A program made the translations under genes and the position numbers. 8,420 nt of DNA from the NCBI GenBank assembly GCA_937890245.1, contig CALACF010000475.1, positions 1 through 8,420 of the forward strand, in the 5' to 3' direction. Positions 7,501-8,420 of this stretch are shown in pieces. Origin of the DNA: an uncultured Flavobacteriales bacterium (GTDB lineage: Bacteria; Bacteroidota; Bacteroidia; Flavobacteriales_D; Sanyastnellaceae). How positions within the stretch are numbered: position 1 is the first letter of the stretch; each line of letters begins with the position of its first letter. Under the pieces are notes generated by a model. That model did no database searches. It worked only from the letters and a program-made list of their open reading frames with translations, and was not told the origin of the DNA.

Positions 7501-7911
7501 TTTCAGCTTCTGCCGGGTGATCACTTGCTCTGCCAGGGCCTCTGGAAAACTGACGATGCAAACCTTGCCGCGGTGGGCCATGAGCTTGTTCAATGCTTCT
7601 GCGCGCATGGCGACATTGGCATTTTGGGTTTTCTCGGCTTGGTAAGGAACACGGGCGCTGCGCGGAAAAAACACGGCCTGCCGGTCGCTGCCTTCGAGTG
7701 CAGCCTCCAGGTCATTCAAGAAGTAGGCGGCGCGCTCCTTGTCTTCAAGGACGAACAAGAAGTCCCCTTTACTCTCGGCTGCCACGGCTGCCCCAATGAT
7801 GGCAGCTGCTGATCCGACCAAGCCGTGTGCTTCCGTCGCTCCGGGGTTGGCATGGATTTCCGCCACCCGCCCATCGCGCTCGTACAATTTTCTTAGATCC
7901 TTCAGCTGCAT
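4561..7911 (-). CDS. mfd: Transcription-repair coupling factor (Mfd)
   Basis: Mfd is a DNA translocase that pushes stalled RNA polymerase off template lesions and recruits UvrA for nucleotide excision repair. With the ATG at 7911 the protein has 1116 residues. The order of parts is canonical. A UvrB-like N-terminal module (about 1-330) includes YEPGQYSIRGGIVDIFSF. A CarD-like polymerase-interacting domain (about 430-495) includes PGDFVVHIDHGIGEFSGL. The helicase core carries Walker A GDVGFGKTE (587-595), DEEQ (688-691), TATPIPRTL (714-722), ENGIDISNANTILI (831-844) and QLRGRVGR (857-864). The translocation motif RGAGDLLGGEQSG is at 912-924, and the C-terminal regulatory domain follows from about 973. 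A longer frame opens with TTG at 7962 and adds 17 residues, but MQLKDLRKLYERD matches the usual Bacteroidota N-terminus, so I prefer the ATG. No clear Shine-Dalgarno supports either. Confidence 0.97.
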   Translation of the reverse strand: MQLKDLRKLYERDGRVAEIHANPGATEAHGLVGSAAAIIGAAVAAESKGDFLFVLEDKERAAYFLNDLEAALEGSDRQAVFFPRSARVPYQAEKTQNANVAMRAEALNKLMAHRGKVCIVSFPEALAEQVITRQKLKKHTYTINRGDTIEQDFLDEILIDYGFEKVDYVYEPGQYSIRGGIVDIFSFAFDHPYRIEMFGDEVEEIRKFNPTDQLSVGVMTRAVIVPDVGDSVLLEGHQPLLEFLGEDAHVWVWDAEGAAVQLDAEVDKAQLFYERLEEGTNRMPPEELYTTGRRYWDQLKKQHVVEFGGGRGLVEHAHFADVRTVDFSMTPQQAFNKNFDLLAEQLKLNAKDRMTTYVLSGQGTQLERLHDIFDDRGDEVKYVPVPTEISEGFVDRGQKLACYTDHQIFERYHRFRLKDGFKKNKQALTIKELLSLEPGDFVVHIDHGIGEFSGLQQIDQGGVEQEAIRLKYKGGDILYVSVHSLHRISKYSGKEGARPSINKLGSPAWQKTKNKTKKRVKEIAYDLLKLYAKRRASKGFAFTPDTYLQTELEASFMYQDTPDQLTSTIAMKEDMEKEMPMDRLICGDVGFGKTEIAVRAAFKAATDGKQVAVMVPTTILSTQHLRSFRRRLKEFPVTVDYINRNKKGAKLAETLKQLEAGEIDILIGTHAIVGKRVKWKDLGLLIIDEEQKFGVGVKDKLKTLRASIDSLTLTATPIPRTLQFSLMGARDLSIIATPPANRHPVETVVASFNEELLRDAISYEVSRGGQVFFVHNRVANIKEIAGMINRLVPDIRVAVGHGQMDGEKLEQVMADFIDGAYDVMVATTIIENGIDISNANTILINEAHHFGLSDLHQLRGRVGRSNKKAFCYLLSPPLHALPTESRKRLQAMEQFSDLGSGMNIAMRDLDIRGAGDLLGGEQSGFISDIGFEMYQKILAEAVRELKETEFAELAREEADSRAHYVEETALETDLAVLLPDHYVSDISERIALYRELDNLTDEKALQAFESRLIDRFGALPVEAVDLLKTIRLRWMAQTIGFSKLVLKGGRLIGVFAEEENNAYYKGARFKRVLDYMQAHVRGVSMYQRNGSLRLRVEPMDGIDSALALLGKLTGRS

Positions 7912-7919
7912 CTTGCCGG

Positions 7920-7947
7920 CGAAGATAGGTGCGCCCCTAAAACAGAA
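7920..7947 (-). promoter_or_regulatory. Possible weak promoter for mfd (TTC, 17 nt, TATCTTCG)
   Basis: On the minus strand TATCTTCG (7920-7927) is one base away from the Bacteroidota -7 consensus TAnnTTTG, and a TTC (one mismatch to TTG) lies 17 nt further upstream. The box ends only 8 nt before the preferred mfd ATG, so transcripts would be leaderless or nearly so. Boxes of this form are expected a few times by chance in a window of this size, so support is weak. Confidence 0.22.
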
Positions 7948-8106
7948 TAGGGCGAACTTCAACCCTTGACGGCTTTTGCTTGCCCCTGGTCAAAGGAGGA
8001 GGAGAGCGCTTCAATTCTCAAGAGAGTCGCGAAGCATTTTTAGGTGGGCGTCGGGATTGAAGCCCAGTGTAATCCCACTCTCTTCGCCCTTTATGAGTGC
8101 AGTGCA

Positions 8107-8130
8107 TCTAGAGGGGCGTTGCCCTCTAGA
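8107..8130. repeat. Perfect 9-bp inverted repeat (hairpin) downstream of fbp
   Basis: TCTAGAGGG (8107-8115), a 6-nt loop GCGTTG, and CCCTCTAGA (8122-8130) form a perfect 9-bp stem. On the minus strand it lies about 40 nt past the fbp stop, where a 3'-end hairpin would be expected. Neither strand has a run of T after the stem, so it is not a textbook intrinsic terminator. It could stabilise the fbp mRNA 3' end, act as a protein site, or be one copy of a dispersed palindromic repeat. A GTGCA pentamer doubled at 8097-8106 abuts it. Confidence 0.75.
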
Positions 8131-8148
8131 CAACTCGAGAGGCTCCTT

Positions 8149-8180
8149 AGCCACTCAGCTCCTCAGCCACTCAGCTCCTG
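8149..8180. repeat. Tandem 16-bp duplication across the fbp stop codon
   Basis: AGCCACTCAGCTCCTC (8149-8164) is followed directly by AGCCACTCAGCTCCTG (8165-8180), with only the last base different. A further partial copy (CTCCTT) precedes at 8143-8148. The fbp stop codon (TCA on the plus strand, 8171-8173) lies inside the copy nearer the gene, so the other copy is entirely downstream and repeats the stop context. It looks like a replication-slippage duplication. Confidence 0.8.
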
Positions 8181-8420
8181 GCCTTTGCCTGCACACCGTC
8201 AAATGCAGCTTGGATCTGAGCGACAGCTTTTTTCTCACCTATATATAAAGGTGTGCGCTCGTGAAGGGATCGCGGGACGCGGTGGAGCATGTCCTCGCGC
8301 CCGTCGGTTGAAGCGCCGCCTGCTTGGGCCGCCAAAAATGCCAATGGCTGGGCTTCGTAAAGCATCCGCAGTTTGCCTTCTGGTCGGGAGATCGTGCCGG
8401 GGTAAAGGAAGATCCCGCCC
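8171..8420 (-). CDS. fbp: Fructose-1,6-bisphosphatase class I, C-terminal part (gene runs off the window)
   Basis: Only the last 82 codons are inside the window; the start lies beyond base 8420. The enzyme hydrolyses fructose 1,6-bisphosphate to fructose 6-phosphate in gluconeogenesis. The visible part begins GGIFLYPGTISRPEGK and continues LRMLYEAQPLAFLAAQAGG, the diagnostic C-terminal block of class I enzymes. The tyrosine of GGIFLYP, the lysine and arginine of GKLR and the glutamate of LLYE/MLYE correspond to substrate- and metal-binding residues Tyr264, Lys274, Arg276 and Glu280 of the mammalian enzyme. Further on, HRVPRSLHERTPLYIG matches the usual terminal strand region, and the protein ends with a short tail QAKARS. 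It is in the same direction as mfd, 259 bp upstream of its ATG. The stop codon is embedded in a 16-bp tandem duplication. Confidence 0.95.
   Translation of the reverse strand, partial: GGIFLYPGTISRPEGKLRMLYEAQPLAFLAAQAGGASTDGREDMLHRVPRSLHERTPLYIGEKKAVAQIQAAFDGVQAKARS

Larger units (their letters stand above)
7912..8170 (-). other. Non-coding spacer between fbp and mfd
   Basis: These 259 bp lie downstream of fbp and upstream of mfd, both on the minus strand. I see no convincing reading frame on either strand: the open plus-strand frame here has low-quality, shadow-like composition and no start signal. It contains a perfect 9-bp hairpin (8107-8130) and a tandem duplication at the fbp end (8149-8180). 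It also has a weaker nested pairing, in which GGGATT (8053-8058) pairs with AATCCC (8071-8076), and AAGAGAGT (8020-8027) pairs with ACTCTCTT (8077-8084). It may act as an mRNA 3' end and leader region; no known riboswitch was recognised. Confidence 0.6.

Noticed and set aside
7976..8248. Plus-strand open frame across the fbp-mfd spacer
   Set aside because: It overlaps the fbp 3' end antisense and spans the hairpin and the tandem repeat. Its composition does not look like a protein and no family is recognisable.
1..8420. Defence system, CRISPR array, insertion sequence, prophage or other new multi-gene system
   Set aside because: Nearly all bases are accounted for by intact housekeeping genes. 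I saw no regularly spaced repeats, transposase or integrase motifs, terminal inverted repeats or attachment-site pattern.

Overview
The window looks like an ordinary chromosomal housekeeping segment from a member of the phylum Bacteroidota, probably a Flavobacteriales-like lineage with fairly high GC (mid-50s percent by eye, not computed). The evidence is as follows. QueA, TruB, Mfd and the acyl-CoA carboxylase subunit all have the wording typical of Bacteroidota homologs. The genes read here start without Shine-Dalgarno sequences. The truB-queA spacer carries a good Bacteroidota-type promoter (TTG, 20 nt, TACCTTCG).

Layout from left to right. Bases 1-410 (+) hold the end of an upstream reading frame, an in-frame TAG at 87-89, and then a 93-codon frame. 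Together these resemble the beta-rich C-terminal part of a Bacteroidota PspC-domain membrane protein that is split by a stop codon. Bases 420-1961 (+) encode the carboxyltransferase (beta) subunit of an acyl-CoA carboxylase, most likely propionyl-CoA carboxylase. Facing it are queA (1976-3025, -) and, upstream of that, truB (3100-3888, -), two tRNA-modification genes in the same orientation. A secreted thioredoxin-like protein (3925-4557, +) is divergent from truB, 36 bp away. It converges with mfd (4561-7911, -), leaving only 3 bp between the stop codons. After mfd comes a 259-bp non-coding spacer (7912-8170) with a perfect 9-bp hairpin and a tandem 16-bp duplication. The window ends inside fbp (8171-8420, -), the class I fructose-1,6-bisphosphatase gene, of which only the C-terminal 82 codons are visible.

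The genes serve unrelated core functions: propionyl-CoA metabolism, queuosine and pseudouridine tRNA modification, envelope redox, transcription-coupled repair and gluconeogenesis. I see no CRISPR array, IS element, tRNA or rRNA gene, phage gene or defence system, and I do not think the window contains a new multi-gene system. The points most worth a second look are the stop-interrupted PspC-like gene, the altered QueA core motif, the CNSC thioredoxin-like protein and the structured fbp-mfd spacer.
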